A DNA stretch of 64,000 nt from Dendrophyllia cribrosa (lineage: Eukaryota; Cnidaria; Anthozoa; Scleractinia; Dendrophylliidae), in assembly GCA_024195265.1 (NCBI GenBank), contig JAJLRJ010000004.1, positions 29,090,434-29,154,433 on the forward strand, given 5' to 3'. The position numbers were made by a program, and so were the translations under genes. The notes below the pieces were generated by a model, which had not been told where the DNA came from, ran no database searches, and saw only the letters and a list, made by a program, of their open reading frames with translations. How positions within the stretch are numbered: the first letter of the stretch is position 1; every line of letters starts with the position of its first letter. This document shows positions 11,884-23,630 of this stretch, in pieces.

Positions 11884-11938
11884 ATGTGTTATTTTCACGT
11901 GTCTCATTTTCGCATATCATTACGAGTGTTATGAATAG

Positions 11939-11973
<35 letters not shown>

Positions 11974-12152
11974 TTGATGGTATAATATGTATACTTGATG
12001 TATACTTGTATACTATATTAATATGTATACTTCATGGTATATATCTTTGCTATATATTTTTCGCTCGAATTCGCGCGGCTTAGCTCCCGAGGCACGGCAA
12101 ATTTATTAACCTCGCTTCGCGAGGAAATATATTATAATAATATATTATAATA

Positions 12153-12197
<45 letters not shown>

Positions 12198-12739
12198 TAT
12201 CCTTTCTACAGCGCACCTTCTCAGGCGGGTCCTCTCCATCAAGTAGAAATCCTCTTTGCATCCCAAAGTCCATGGTTTGGACTCGGAGGTTGAGAGAGTC
12301 TGCAAAAATCAATCGCAATTACAGTACTGTACCATAATAATAAGGACAAAAGTGGTACCTGTGGTTGTAGGAGCGTTAGGATCAGTATCAAAAAAGTTGG
12401 CGGGCCATTTAGAGCAAATAGGAATAAAGAACAGAATAAGAACAATCCAAAAATCGGCTCTCCTTAGGATCGGCACATATCTTTAGGAAAGTGATGGAAG
12501 TCCAAGGTCTCGGGAGGAGACGTGACTGGACATATTGCCCCAGGGAAAAAACCCTGTGAAAAATTCCTCATAATAATATAATAATAATAACATAATAATA
12601 ACTGTGACTTTTGTATTTTTTCTTTCCTTACATTTATATTTTGCTTTGTATGTATGTCTATCGATCATTCCTACGACTAAGAAGGTCGAGTATATATTTA
12701 TACATTTTATATTTTGGTTGTTTATTTATTTTCCCAGGC
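11884..12739. other. Upstream region of the discoidin gene with (TA)n and (ATA)n tracts
   Basis: A (TA)n microsatellite lies at about 11942-11972 and an (ATA)n tract at about 12130-12197. No gene is supported. TATATTTATACATTTTATA at about 12690-12710 could serve as a promoter for the gene starting at 12740, but the start of transcription cannot be placed. Confidence 0.45.
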
Positions 12740-12836
12740 ATGTTGCATTTTCACCTGACCTGCGTTGTAGTCGTAGTTTTCATCATATCTTTTTCGGTTC
12801 AGTGCAAGAAAAGTGAAAACGACGCAAGCAATGAAG
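12740..12836 (+). CDS. Discoidin/collagen gene, exon 1: signal peptide
   Basis: ATG at 12740 opens a 32-codon stretch whose residues 7-20 are strongly hydrophobic (TCVVVVVFIISFSV), followed by QCKKSEND: a classical secretion signal. The exon ends GAA G|GTATAT at 12836, phase 1, which fits the phase-1 acceptor of the next exon at 13208 (G|GA). The frame is open further upstream, but this is the only ATG placed directly before a signal sequence. It shows that the multi-domain protein below is secreted, or is a type I membrane protein. Confidence 0.7.
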
Positions 12837-13207
12837 GTATATATACGTAACGTCCGTATAATTAAAAGAGCTAGGGTGATAGCTAATAATACGCTTTACC
12901 AATCTAAAATCTTGAAAGAAAAGTGGCCGAAGTTCTGATGATATCGATTTGCCCGATTTCTTCACAAGTAAATATTACAATCATAATTGTTTCCTACCGT
13001 TATTACATGTACAAAGAAGCTATTGGAGGCGAACGCAACCGTTTTACAATATTATGGCCGGCCATTTAGCCAAGGTCGAGTATGCTACGAGAATGGCTAA
13101 ACACAATTATATTCATATTTGGGCAGTACCCGCGAAAACAAACCATTTAATAGTGCATGGTAAATTGCAATTGTTCAATTGATGTTCTTCCATTTTAAAT
13201 ATTTTAG

Positions 13208-13542
13208 GATGTCTAGAGGAAGAAGCCCTCGGCATGCAAAACTATGCGATCACAGAGGAACAAATAAGTGCCTCTTCACAATACAGTGCCGATCATTCTA
13301 CGAACCGTGGCAGACTAAACACTGGAAAAACTGGAAATAAAAAAGGAGCTTGGTCAGCTCGTACAAATGATGGGAACCAATGGCTTCAGATTGAGCTAGG
13401 AAGAGAGTACACCAAAGTGATACGAGTAGCAACGCAAGGAAGAAATGATTCAAATCAGTGGGTGGAAACATACAAACTGCTGTACAGTGATGATGGAATA
13501 AAGTTCCATTACTATAGGGACCAAGGACAAACAACAGAGAAG
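13208..13542 (+). CDS. Discoidin gene exon 2: first F5/8-type C domain, N-terminal part
   Basis: Acceptor TTTTAG at 13207, donor AAG|GTAACA at 13542. The frame begins with the domain's first cysteine (C-LEEEALGM), then ITEEQISASSQYS, NRGRLN, GAWSARTNDGNQWLQIELG, RVATQGR, QWVETYKL, all hallmark blocks of the F5/8 type C (discoidin) fold, whose loops bind lipid heads or glycans. Phase 1 in, phase 0 out. It carries two codons more than exons 4 and 6 at its start. The second half of the domain is in the exon at 15420. Confidence 0.92.
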
Positions 13543-14484
13543 GTAACATACCAAAGTACCTGTAAAATTTTGCCTTAAAATTCATTATTCTAAGTAAAAT
13601 CCAATAGGCACAGTGCGGTAAACTCATAGCGCTTCTTGTCGTTCTCGTTTAAGCGTAGGCGCTAGACATGTACAGTACCGATTGAATGTCCTAGTGCACA
13701 GGGTCGCGGTTAGGCGAAAACTGCGATTCCACCTCGACAAAAACACACCAAATGCACCAATACCTTTGATCGGTAAGGTACAATCAGTCTGTTTGAAAGT
13801 GGACTACAAATGTTTGTGTTATCATAATTTTTTAACGTTTTATTGCGGTAAAATGTTTTTGGTAATTCAATCTATTATCCTGCTAATCAATACGACGCTT
13901 AGATTACATCAGTTATGAGAACCCGCTCAATACAGACATTCCGTTAATATGGACACCGACAGATCCCGGCGTCGCTGAGGTGTCCGCATTAAAGGGGTTT
14001 GACTGTAATATCAAGGCTAATTCACATTATTGGATAAATCCTCGTTGAAAAAAATTCACAGAATCTCACTGCTGAGATTCAATAATATTAAAGCAATCTA
14101 AGTTATGGTTAATCAAGTTACGTGATGATGTCATTTAAATCGAATTTTGTCATCATTCAAAATTATAACTGCCATCTTCGAATACCGTCGTGTTTTTCTA
14201 AAAGTGCCAAAAATTAATCAAATTAATCTATCAAACGCAAAAGAGAAATGGAAAAAATATCTTCAATTGTAAAATTTACTACAAGATAATTACAGTTTTT
14301 AACGTTTGAAAAATGCTTGCCAAAATATGTTCGCCATGGAAAGGCAAGGGTCTTTAAATAACTGAGGAGAAAGTGCTGCCTTTGCTATAATATCTGCAAA
14401 TGGTTAGACTTTCTAGTCTTCTCGGATAAGGACGAAAAACAGTAGGCCCCGTCTCACAAACCCTGTTCTTATATAATTCTGTGA

Positions 14485-14518
<34 letters not shown>

Positions 14519-15419
14519 CAGGGGACGTAGTCTCCGGTGTTGTGGTCTATCTTCAGTAGGCTCATAAACGGACCGATAGCGGCAGCCAGCGGCGCCCTTT
14601 GTATGCTGACCTACTGCAAAATATTGTAAAAGAGGACATGCATCTTTGTCCTCTTATCCACGACATTACCAACCCCTCCTCATTTATTATTAGGTTATGC
14701 AGGCTTCAGTTACTATTTGTTTATTATTGAGGCACATTTCTGTAAAGTTTGGCGTCAATCGGTTGCTATGGCAACGAAATAGAAAATAAGTAGCATGAGG
14801 TCAAGCCATTTTGGAATACAATGCGTGTTCTTTACCTTTTTTGGCAAAAAAACGTATGAAGCGCTATCCCAAAAGTAGCAATTTGTGTATTTGTCGATGA
14901 TATTATACAACTTAAACGAGACCATCTTGAATGAAGTCAATGACCCCCAATGGCGCCATGACCAATAGTATTTACCTTGTATTGTAGAGCACATTACAGG
15001 CTTAGAGGTTAAACAGCGTAAAAACTCAAGGATTAAGTTTGCAACCATCCCCCCTCTCCCCTCTGTACCACGGTGGTTAAAGTCAGCGCCGGCACCCCAC
15101 CTCCCCCCCCCCCCCCCCCCCCATTACCCGGTCAGATAAAGGTAAAATAAAGGCACCGTATAACAAAAATCAATACAATTAAACGAGGAAGAGAGAGAAA
15201 AAGTAACTAATCATAACCGCAAGTAGCACAGGGAAAAATCGAATTGGACCCAACCTAATTCCCTATCTCTCATCTGAAATCTAACTACCAACGACTTATT
15301 CCACACACCAGGAGACAGGTGTACTCTTTTGTTGCACTAAAAAAATATTTCTTATTAGGAGACGTTTTAATAAGTATTAAACAAAATAATAATCAACTTA
15401 TTATTTCAACGTGTTTTAG
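13543..15419 (+). other. Intron between exons 2 and 3
   Basis: A 1.9-kb AT-rich intron with no gene. It holds a poly-C run at about 15103-15122 and, near 14440-14530, a GC-richer block that looks like a repeat copy. No coding signal in either strand. Confidence 0.6.
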
Positions 15420-15561
15420 GTTTTCTCTGGCAACACAGATCGGGATACTGTTGTTTCTCATAATCTTAACCCACCAATTACGGCACCTTACATTCGTTTT
15501 GAACCTGTCGAGTGGCATGGACATATATCGATGAGAGTGGAGCTATATGGCTGTACAACAG
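15420..15561 (+). CDS. Discoidin gene exon 3: first F5/8-type C domain, C-terminal part
   Basis: Acceptor TTTTAG, donor ACAACAG|GTACTA. It reads VFSGNTDRDTVVSHNL, then PPITAPYIRFEPVEW, HGHISMRVELYGC, ending at the domain's second conserved cysteine (the disulfide partner of the first). 142 bp, phase 0 in and phase 1 out. The same length and phases recur in exons 5 and 7, so each discoidin domain is a two-exon module. Confidence 0.93.
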
Positions 15562-17013
15562 GTACTAATCAATATTATCATTTTTAGACAACCATTCCTA
15601 CAACGTTTTGTATATGTTACTCATATGCACAATTATGTAAATTATCAGATAACGATTTTTGTTTAACGTGGTAGTCACCGATGGCTGTTTGGTCGTGCTA
15701 ACCAGCCTTTGGGACATTGTCGGATTTGTTTGAAGAATAGCTATTTCAAGACCTATCGGTTTCTGGAATAGCCATCGAATTCATCGTGCATTTTACATTG
15801 CAATAGGTGGTTTTCACGTTACGTCACGGCGGCCATGTTGTTGCACACCTACAAAAGAATTTTAATGAACATCTTTTGTTATGTGCACCAACATGGGCCT
15901 TTATCACGCCCCGCCATTTTGTATAAAAATAAAAGATTTACCCCCCAAGCCTCGCAGTGAAAAAGTTGAGAACGAGGTTAAGCAGGGGAAAACAAAGCAT
16001 TTTATTCTCCTGGGAATCAACATGGCCGCCGCGTGATTAAGGCCCATGGCCGCCACGGTCTTTGTCATTTGAGGCTCGCAGGACTGAAGGTCACGTGAGT
16101 GAAAACCATCAATTATTTTTCCATTCTTGATAATAAGTAGCCTGTTCCAGGCTCTCAGATAGTGGGGGCAAGCGAAAAATGTCGGAGCGAGCGAAGAAAA
16201 AACGAGGGAGGGGGGTGGGGGAAGAGGCGGAAGGAGAGGCTGTAACACTTCCTTTAACGGACCGCTTCTGGTATACCAGCTCGTGGTATACCCTCTGATT
16301 GGTCAATTTTGACAGATAGCGCCAACACCCGCAAAACGCGTAATCTGAATCACTCATGTCAATCAGCATTATGGTGAACACGGTTCACGCGCGCGATTTC
16401 GCGGAATCCGAGTTATGTGCTATTTTGAAAGAATGTGCGGTTCTGCCGACCTGTTTTGGGAAGAGTTTAATATTTCAGCTCTTTCCGCGACTGACTGGAG
16501 ATTCAAATATTTCAAACCGGATGCAATGACGCCACACTTCTGACAATGGAGACACTGCCTAGCTCCGAGAAACACATCAACTTAAACGCAGAATAAACTC
16601 TGAGGAGCTAAAAAAAAGTTGCAAGATGCCACTATACCAGAATAGACCGTGACTATCGCATAAGACTTGGATCTTAGACTCTTTTAGCCGTGAGGAAGAA
16701 ACACTATCTCGCAAGTTATGCTAACCGCAAAGGTGCTAACCGCAGACTCGCGCGAGAAATCTGAGAATGATTTCGGTAAATTGACAGATGGACATCTTGA
16801 CAGCAGAAATCCAATCATCCAACTAAGTGACAAAAGTGGGCGGAAGAGGCTCGGTAAAGAAAGTCTCACAGGCTCTCCTTCCCTCTCCCTCTCCCCAGTC
16901 CCCACTCGTTTTTTTCTTCGCTACCAACATTTTTCGCTCGCCCCCACTATCTGAGAGCCTGGAACAGGCTAGATAATAAGTTCATACTGATACATAAAAT
17001 GATGCATTTTCAG
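15562..17013 (+). other. Intron between exons 3 and 4
   Basis: Carries the Mutator-like element described separately (16138-16971). The end of the intron (CATACTGATACATAAAATGATGCATTTTCAG) has a close copy before exon 6 at about 39405-39431, so the duplicated module includes intron ends. Confidence 0.7.
16138..16971. mobile_element. 834-bp Mutator-like non-autonomous transposon
   Basis: Long imperfect terminal inverted repeats begin TAGCCTGTTCCAGGCTCTCA and extend about 105 bp (16138-16240 and 16865-16971). A perfect 9-bp direct repeat GATAATAAG flanks it (16129-16137 and 16972-16980). Long TIRs with 9-bp target duplications are the signature of Mutator-like elements. No transposase is encoded, so it depended on another copy. 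Confidence 0.8.
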
Positions 17014-17342
17014 GATGCCAAAAAGCCCTCGGCATGACAAGCTATGCTATCACAGAGGAACAAATAAGTGCTTCTTCACAATATAGTGCCGATCATTCTT
17101 CGAACCGTGGCAGACTAAATACTGTAAAAATTGGAAGCAAAAACGGAGCTTGGTCAGCACGTACAAATGACGGTAATCAATGGCTTCAGATTGACCTAAG
17201 TAGAGAGTACCACAGAGTAACAAGAGTAGCAACGCAAGGGAGAAATGATTTCGATCAATGGGTGGAAACATACAAACTGCTGTCTAGTGGTAATGGAGTA
17301 AATTTTCATTACTATAGGGAGCAAGGACAAACGACAGACAAG
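17014..17342 (+). CDS. Discoidin gene exon 4: second F5/8-type C domain, N-terminal part
   Basis: Acceptor TTTCAG, donor AAG|GTAAGC. The frame starts C-QKALGM and carries the same blocks as exon 2 (ITEEQISASSQYS, GAWSARTNDGNQWLQIDL, RVATQGRNDF, QWVETYKL). Phase 1 in, phase 0 out, 329 bp. Compared with exon 2 it differs by scattered substitutions, consistent with a fairly recent tandem duplication of the module. Confidence 0.93.
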
Positions 17343-17711
17343 GTAAGCTAGTGAAATTCGTCTAAAGCTTTGCCTACTCTCAAGGCCCAAGCTGATTATA
17401 TTGGCACAAAACTGTATACTTAACATCTGTTATTTTGATTTTTCCTACATATTTAATATTCATTTTACCTTTGAAAATTATACCTATCGCGTATTTTTCT
17501 ACTGTCTTACTATCTACATATTCTTAGTATTTAATTTGTCGTTTTGAATTGATAATGACGTAATGTAGCGTCGAAAAGTCGCAATTTTTTTTTCGTTTCG
17601 TTATGGATTTGAAGGACGTTTTAGCGTTTAACTTTGTCATAACATTATATTAGAAATCTTGTCTGATACGTAAGAAAATTAATAGTAGCTTATTATTTCA
17701 CCATGGTTTAG

Positions 17712-17853
17712 ATTTTCCCTGGGAACACAGATAGGGATACTGTTGTTTCTCATGAACTTAACCCACCAATAACGGCACCTTACATTCGTTTTGAGCCCGT
17801 TGATTGGCATGGAAATATATCGATGAGAGTGGAGCTATATGGCTGTACAACAG
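17712..17853 (+). CDS. Discoidin gene exon 5: second F5/8-type C domain, C-terminal part
   Basis: Acceptor GTTTAG, donor ACAACAG|GTACTA, 142 bp. It reads IFPGNTDRDTVVSHEL, then APYIRFEPVDW, ISMRVELYGC. Phase 0 in, phase 1 out, joining exon 6 at 39432 across the intron that holds the Polinton. Confidence 0.93.
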
Positions 17854-18062
17854 GTACTAAGAAATACCATTAATCATTCAACTCATTTTTTCTTCCTTTT
17901 CATTGGCCGAGATCCTACCATGTGACCTGCGAATAACTGCCAGCGAATAATTCTGCTCATGCGCACAACGATGCAGAGTTGTTTTGCTTCGAAACGTTAT
18001 TGCCCACTCCATAAACTATTAAAAACGCCATAATACTCTTTAAAGTGCAGGTATGGGTGGTG

Positions 18063-18068
18063 CTTGAT
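18063..18068. repeat. Polinton target-site duplication, left copy (CTTGAT)
   Basis: CTTGAT stands immediately before the first base of the left terminal repeat and recurs exactly at 37874-37879 after the right one. Six base pairs is the known duplication length for Polinton/Maverick integration. Confidence 0.95.
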
Positions 18069-18481
18069 AGTAGTTGTAGACGCTCAACATTTCTGTCGAC
18101 CAATCAGGAGCGAGTACATCTCATTAGCATCTCATTTACATATCATTTGCATCCAATTAACATACATTAAAAATCTGTACACGTGCAATGACATCATGGG
18201 TGGGGGGTGAGTCGACCGGAAGTGATTTTAGTTGGGTGGGTCCCAGATCCCGCTCGGCCAGAGAGACAAAAAAACCCAGAAATAACACAAAAAAAATGCC
18301 TTTTAATGGTCACACAACGAAAACAAAATACAAGCGGGGACATGAGTTCCATCCCCTATTGGATGAACGCCCCTTTTTAGTAGTCACACAACGAAAACAA
18401 AAACTAGTTGACAAGCGGGGACATGGGTTCCATCCCCAATTGGGAGAACGCCCCTTTTTTAATCGGTGAGATCGTCGTCGG
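18069..18481. repeat. Polinton left terminal inverted repeat
   Basis: Matches the reverse complement of 37453-37873 with only a few differences, chiefly in the number of an 11-bp CATCTCATTTG unit near the terminus and in short A runs. It contains two copies of a hairpin-bearing unit and reaches into the last codons of polB (stop at 18459-18461). Confidence 0.93.
18295..18462 (-). repeat. Two ~78-bp hairpin units in the left TIR, just after the polB stop
   Basis: Each unit has GTCACACAACGAAAACAAAA, then a stem GGGGACATGG, loop, CCATCCCC, then GAACGCCCC. The stem GGGG/CCCC plus ATGG/CCAT can pair. In the sense of polB the units lie directly 3' of the stop codon, and the right TIR carries the same pair (about 37476-37643), so the element has four. 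They could act as a 3' RNA structure or as a protein-binding repeat at the termini. Confidence 0.6.
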
Positions 18482-21400
18482 CGAGGACGCGTTTGTCGTA
18501 GACCACCCCCCATCGTTTGTCCTTGCAAACGGTGGTCAACGTCTTGGTGCGCTTCTCTCTCTTGACGAAATGCGGGTTGGGTACGTTGACGGTGCGGGGT
18601 TTGGGGAGAGGCGATCGCAGTTCGAGGAGCAGGGTGTCTTTCATGGCTTGAAAATGAAGGTGTTGTTGTCCGCGCACGTTCAGGGTGTACCCGCGAATTT
18701 TCTCTTCCGTCTTTCCCAAACGTGTCTTGTAGGCATAGTTTTTGGGGCCGCAGGATAAGAATTCGACGATGACGTCGCGATTGCCTTTCCCGTCGTCCAA
18801 TTCGTCCGTCATCTCGCCGAGGAAATTACCCAGGGGGATCTCGGGTTCGCCGGGTTTCCATTTGTAGATCACGGAATCCGTGTCGAAATACAGGGCATTG
18901 TCTCCCACGTGATCCAGGTAACCGTAGAGGCGTAACCGGGCCCAACAGGTGGTGAATGCGGCCACGAAGACGTTGGTGGTTTGACCGCCGGGGACATCGT
19001 CGTCGATTTTGTCGTAGGCGATCTCGAGGCTCTCCTCGTTCATGATGCGGAGATCGTGGATGACGATCGTCTCATCTTTCATGAATTCGTACAGCTTGGC
19101 AGGCACGGTGATTTGCTCGATCTTCCGCTTGTTTTCCCGCTCGCCGAATTTTCTCCAGAAGGAATTGAGGGCCAGCTTGCTGGTGGCTTTTTTTGCCTTG
19201 TTGGATTTCATGTTGTTCGCGTCGAGGTAGATGCCTTCTCGCGCTGCATATACGGCCCGAAAGAGCGTTTGCCGCTCGGCTGTTTTGAGACTCCCGTCGG
19301 CGTTCGGGGGCCACCCAGAGGCTTCGTTTTTCCCTTTCAGCCACGTGTTGACGTAGTCTTTGAACAATCCGGTACGACGTTGCGCGGGGGGAAAGTGGTA
19401 CACTTCGTGAATTTGGAGAATGCGGTACCCCTTTTCCACGGCTTTGACGAGTTCGGGGGTGCACCACGTCCCTCGGATGCTGCGTTGACTCGCCGTATGT
19501 TCGCACACCCAGGTTCGCTCGGTCATGCGTTTGGGGATCTCTTCTTCCACGCAGGCTCGACACAGGGGAAACGTGATTTTCTTTTTGCAACGGTACGGCA
19601 ACACGGGATGAAACAACCCCTGGGGTGGTAACACGGTGCAGTCGGCGATGCCAAAGTATTGGGCGATGTCTTGCACCGGTTGGGTGACGATGACGGGGTG
19701 TCCGATCGGGTATTGATCGTACTTGTTGACGGTGGGGTAGAGTGACGTCACATCCACGTACCGAATTTCTTCCCCTTGCGTTTCGTCAATCTCGTCCCAT
19801 AGTCGCACGGCATTGGTGCGATCCCCGAAGAAGGCGTCGCGCGGGTTCAGCGAAGGGACGGAGAACGGGTGCGACTCGAGAAGGGCGGTGACGTCGGGTC
19901 GTTCACGCAACTGCTCCCACTGACATTCCCAGAGGACGACCACGCGGTAGCCGCCGGCTTCCAATTGCCGCTGTTTTTGCATTGTGGCTTCATACATTTC
20001 CCGTTTGGTGCGATCGGGGTGAAGACGAGTGGTCTTGGTCATGCTGCCTTTGAAACAGACGGGACACCCGTGCCACAAACACCCGTGAAATTCGTACACG
20101 TTGCGGGTCGTCTCGTTGAACCCGTCATACCGACGGCCCCCGACTTGAAGAGTGCGTTCGCCCCCGTTGAACGCGTGCGCAATGACCCCTTGGGTTTGTT
20201 GGGAATTCTGCCACTCCAACCATTAGTAGGCTTTCAGGGATTGGTGTCCCCTTTTCCCATTCCATCCGCAGGGGGGTTCCAAGGCCAGGGTCCGGGGAGG
20301 CAAATGTTTTTTGCGGTAATACCGCATGCAGGCCGAGGCGATGGTCACGCATTTCTCCATGGGATTGAAATCGGCCTTGGCGGCAAATTCCCGTTGAAAC
20401 ATTTCACAGCCGGCTTTGAGCACTTGCACATCCGATCGACAGTAGGCCACCATTTCCTCGCGCAAATTGAACTCGAGATATTGCACGGTCGGGTACCATT
20501 CGTCTACCTATTCGGGTACCAAGTCTTTTCGCACGCCCGGTTTCATACCCTCGTACTTCAGGCCCCACGTACTCTTGATGGGCCTCGGTGTTGAAGAAAT
20601 GCGGAAAGAAGCCTTTCTTGTTTTCCGTCAGACTGAACGTGGAGGCAAAGGCGGAGAGGGAAAAGGGAAGGAAACACAGACTGTCCTTGAACGTTAACCG
20701 TCCGGTTCTCAGGCTCAAGATTTTGGATCCCACGCAAATTTGATCCTTGACGTCGATGCGATTGTCGTAGAGGTACCGGAGGACGAACATCCCGTCGTAC
20801 CTTTGAAATTGTGAAAGATCACGATGACTTTCCGCGGTTCGCCCAGCACCTCCGTTTTGGTCAGCAGCCAATCGTAAAATTGCCCGGTGCAATCGCGACC
20901 GTCAAATTCCAGCGCGAGTACGGTGTCGAGATGGTCCTCCCCTTTAGCGCAGATGAGGATGGGCACGTGCAATCGGTCGTCCTGCGTGCATTCGTAGTCC
21001 GCATACACGAAATAGGGCGGACATTTGGGCCGAGTCCCCTCCTCCTCTTCATTCTCGTCTTCTCTCCCCGACTCGGGCTCGTTGGCGGCTAGGAAGTGGA
21101 CGGCGTGGGCGGCGTGACGCGGGGCAGGTCTGGCACGTTTGGCGGGAGGCGGTCCTGCTTCCTCCTCCGGGTCTGGATCGTTCGCTGGCTGGATTAAACA
21201 ACGATGGGTGGCGACGTCCGCATAATCCTTGCAGGTCTTGCAAAGATATTCCTCGCACTTGTGGGGACGTTGACGTTTGCGTCGGTTTTTCCACCAATCG
21301 AGGAATTTGCGGCAATTCTCGCACGTTTGGAGATTGGCGCAGACGGAGTGATCCGAGGTGTCGGCCCCTTGTCCGTTGGGAGAAAACACCCGGTGATTCT

Positions 21401-22553
21401 CGTAGCAACGGTCTCCGTAAAAGCAGCGTCGGCAGTCGGGGCAGGGACGTTGCGTCGGTCGTGGGGGTTTGCTGTCGCCCGGGAGGTGTGCCAGGTAATC
21501 GCGGCAGTCTTTCTGTTTGCAGGCCACGCAACGTCGTTTCCGCAGGGATCACGAGAAAAGTCCTCGTGGTCGTACCCCTTGTCGCACAAGTGGCAATAGT
21601 AACTGCGCCCGAGAATGGCGGGAATGGATTTCATCCCGTAATAATGATCCTCGTGTTTCAAGAGAAACATGTAACGTTGGTCGGCGCGTTTCTCGCCCTG
21701 TCCAAAGATCACTTGATAACCTTCATCGGCGCTGAGGACTTTGATGTAATAGTCCGGCAACACGATTTGGAATTGACGGAGGGCCCCCAATCCGCAAGGC
21801 CCTTCGGGAACGCGAGCCAGCGCGTGTAAGGCTTTGGCCAATCGGGTTTGACCCGGACCACCTTGTTTCAAGTATTTGAAGCCAATCTCCGGCGTCCGTC
21901 GAGGCGGGGGTTCTTCGTCGACCCACGCTTGCATGGTGACGATAGCCCGAGCGCAGCACAGCTCCTCCCGATTGTGGATTTTGACGACAGACTGTTTCTT
22001 TTGGAGAAAGGTCAGGATGGGTACGTTGCCCGGGGTGGCTTCCTTTCGACGATCGCTGCCCCGTCCGGGATCCTTCACGGTGGTGATTTGCACTTTCAAG
22101 CGATCGTCCGCTTTGAATTGTTCGTTGGAGTTTAATTTCTCCGCCATTTTTTGCAAGAGGAGGGTGACCCTTTGACTCTGGTTGCGCCATTCCCGCACCG
22201 GCACGTGAAACGATTGAAAGGCATGCAGAAAGCTGGGATGTTGCATGGTAAACAACACGTGATCACCGTCGTCTAGGTGGTGTGTCCACCAATTCTTGAT
22301 CGATGGCCCGACGCAACGCCTGTTCGAGTTCGTAGCCCACATCGTATTATGGGGGGTGTAAGAGTTCCGTGCGAGCGTGGAGGGTGGCATCGAACACGCG
22401 ACGTCGTAACCTAAACTTTTGTACACGTTGATCCGAGCCCGGGGTGAGTCGAAACTCGAAGAGGTGACCCCGGTTGTTCTCTTCCGCGTCTTCCATGGCC
22501 TCCAACAAGTCGTCATCGTCCACATCCTCGGGATCCTCTTCGCGGTCGGTCAT
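18459..22553 (-). pseudogene. polB: Protein-primed DNA polymerase B, broken
   Basis: The largest Polinton gene, replicating the element by protein priming. The intact C-terminal frame (20219-18459, 586 residues) contains polymerase motif A DVTSLYP, motif B KLALNSFWRKFG, and motif C YFDTDSV. Upstream pieces carry exonuclease motif I (VYADYECTQD), the FHNFKG block of Exo II, and Exo III (YCRSDVQVLK). A cysteine-rich region (CHLCDKGY, CPDCRRC, CENCRKF, CKTCKD) precedes them. Breaks: frameshifts near 22350, 21530, 20820 and 20520-20570, and an in-frame TAA at 20223-20225. Catalytic residues are all still readable in one frame or another. Start ATG at 22553, in an acidic leader. Confidence 0.93.
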
Positions 22554-22686
22554 TTTGAAGGAGAAAAAATACTAGACAAAGTGTTCACTGACAAAGAAAG
22601 TGCCTTTTTGATTTTTTTTTTTGAGGTTGAACAGCGTTTTTACAGCTACGGCACAAAAACGAGTTGGTTAGGTTACACCCTGCACA

Positions 22687-22775
22687 CTTTTTATACTCTT
22701 TGGGAGAATGACGTTGTAGGTTTGGAAGGAACAGGGTACCCTTCGGGGGTATGGGTATTTTTGTTTCTGTCACCC
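22687..22775 (-). promoter_or_regulatory. polB promoter with TATA box, conserved in both arms
   Basis: On the minus strand the TATA box TATAAAAAG (22695-22687) lies about 135 bases upstream of the polB ATG. It is preceded by CTACAACGTCATTCTCCC and, further up, AAATACCCATACCCC and GGGTACCC. The same ordered blocks recur on the plus strand at 36325-36388 before the second polB copy. Conservation of these blocks, while the adjacent coding leaders have diverged, marks them as functional promoter elements. Confidence 0.75.
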
Positions 22776-23075
22776 AGGCGTTGCGTGACATTTCTCTCGG
22801 TTTATGATTTGCCGATACGACCAAACGGTTCATTCTATGCTTGACGACCCTTGTTCACCATGCCATTGACCAAAGCCGAGAAGGTGAAACTATGGAAACA
22901 GAAAAATCCCGACAAGGTGCGAGAACAACATCGAAGGTATCACGCGAGAAACCCGGGATACCATGATTGGCGGAGACAAGAACGAATCAAGACAAACGAG
23001 GCCGCCATGCGCACCTATCGGTACTATGTGGCGAGAAAACAACGTCGAAGAAAACGTCGCTCGGCCCTGAGACGC

Positions 23076-23357
23076 GCGGATTATCTCACACCGCACTCGC
23101 TACGCGTGTTGTTGGTGCCCCTTCAACGCATGGCACAGTTTCGATCCCGCCCCTTTGATCGATGTCGTGAACAAGTACAACGCCTGCATGGTCAATCCAA
23201 TCGGAGGGTGAGAGGCGCGGATTATCTCAAACCGCACTCGCTGCGCGTGTTGTTGGAACCACTTCAACGCATGGCACAGTTTCGATGCCGCCTCTTTGAT
23301 CGATGTCGAGAACAATTACAACGCCTGCATCGTCAATCCAATCGGAGGGTGCCATCG
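23076..23357 (+). repeat. 141-bp in-frame tandem duplication
   Basis: Units 23076-23216 and 23217-23357 both encode a 47-residue block beginning ADYL-PHSLRVLL and ending QSNRRV. They differ at a handful of positions, and the frame is kept, so the duplication arose while the gene was coding. Confidence 0.9.
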
Positions 23358-23384
23358 ACGGTGAGGAAGGAAGAAGTACGATAG

Positions 23385-23630
23385 CGAAAACAACAACAAC
23401 GCGAACAACGGCGACAACAACAACGCGAACAAAGACAACAACAACGCGAACAAAGGCAACAACGGCAACAACAGCAACGCGAACAAAGGCAACAACGGCA
23501 ACAACAACAAAGCGAACAACAGCAACAACAACAACAACTAATACTACGACAACAACAACGTGAACAGCAGCAACGACAACAACGACAACTTGAACAACAA
23601 CGTGAACAACGACGACAACGTGAACAACAT
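23385..23630 (+). repeat. CAA-rich array coding for Gln/Arg/Glu
   Basis: Irregular repeats of CAACAACAACGCGAACAA. In the gene's frame they give QQQREQ units. The irregular third bases and the kept frame suggest a low-complexity coding segment, not a pure microsatellite. Confidence 0.8.

Noticed and set aside
18981..20594. Long plus-strand open frames opposite polB
   Set aside because: GC-rich antisense shadow of the polymerase gene. No domain, and the minus strand carries all polymerase motifs.
23385..23630. CAA-rich array as a CRISPR or regulatory repeat
   Set aside because: No spacer structure. It keeps the frame of a coding sequence as QQQRE units.
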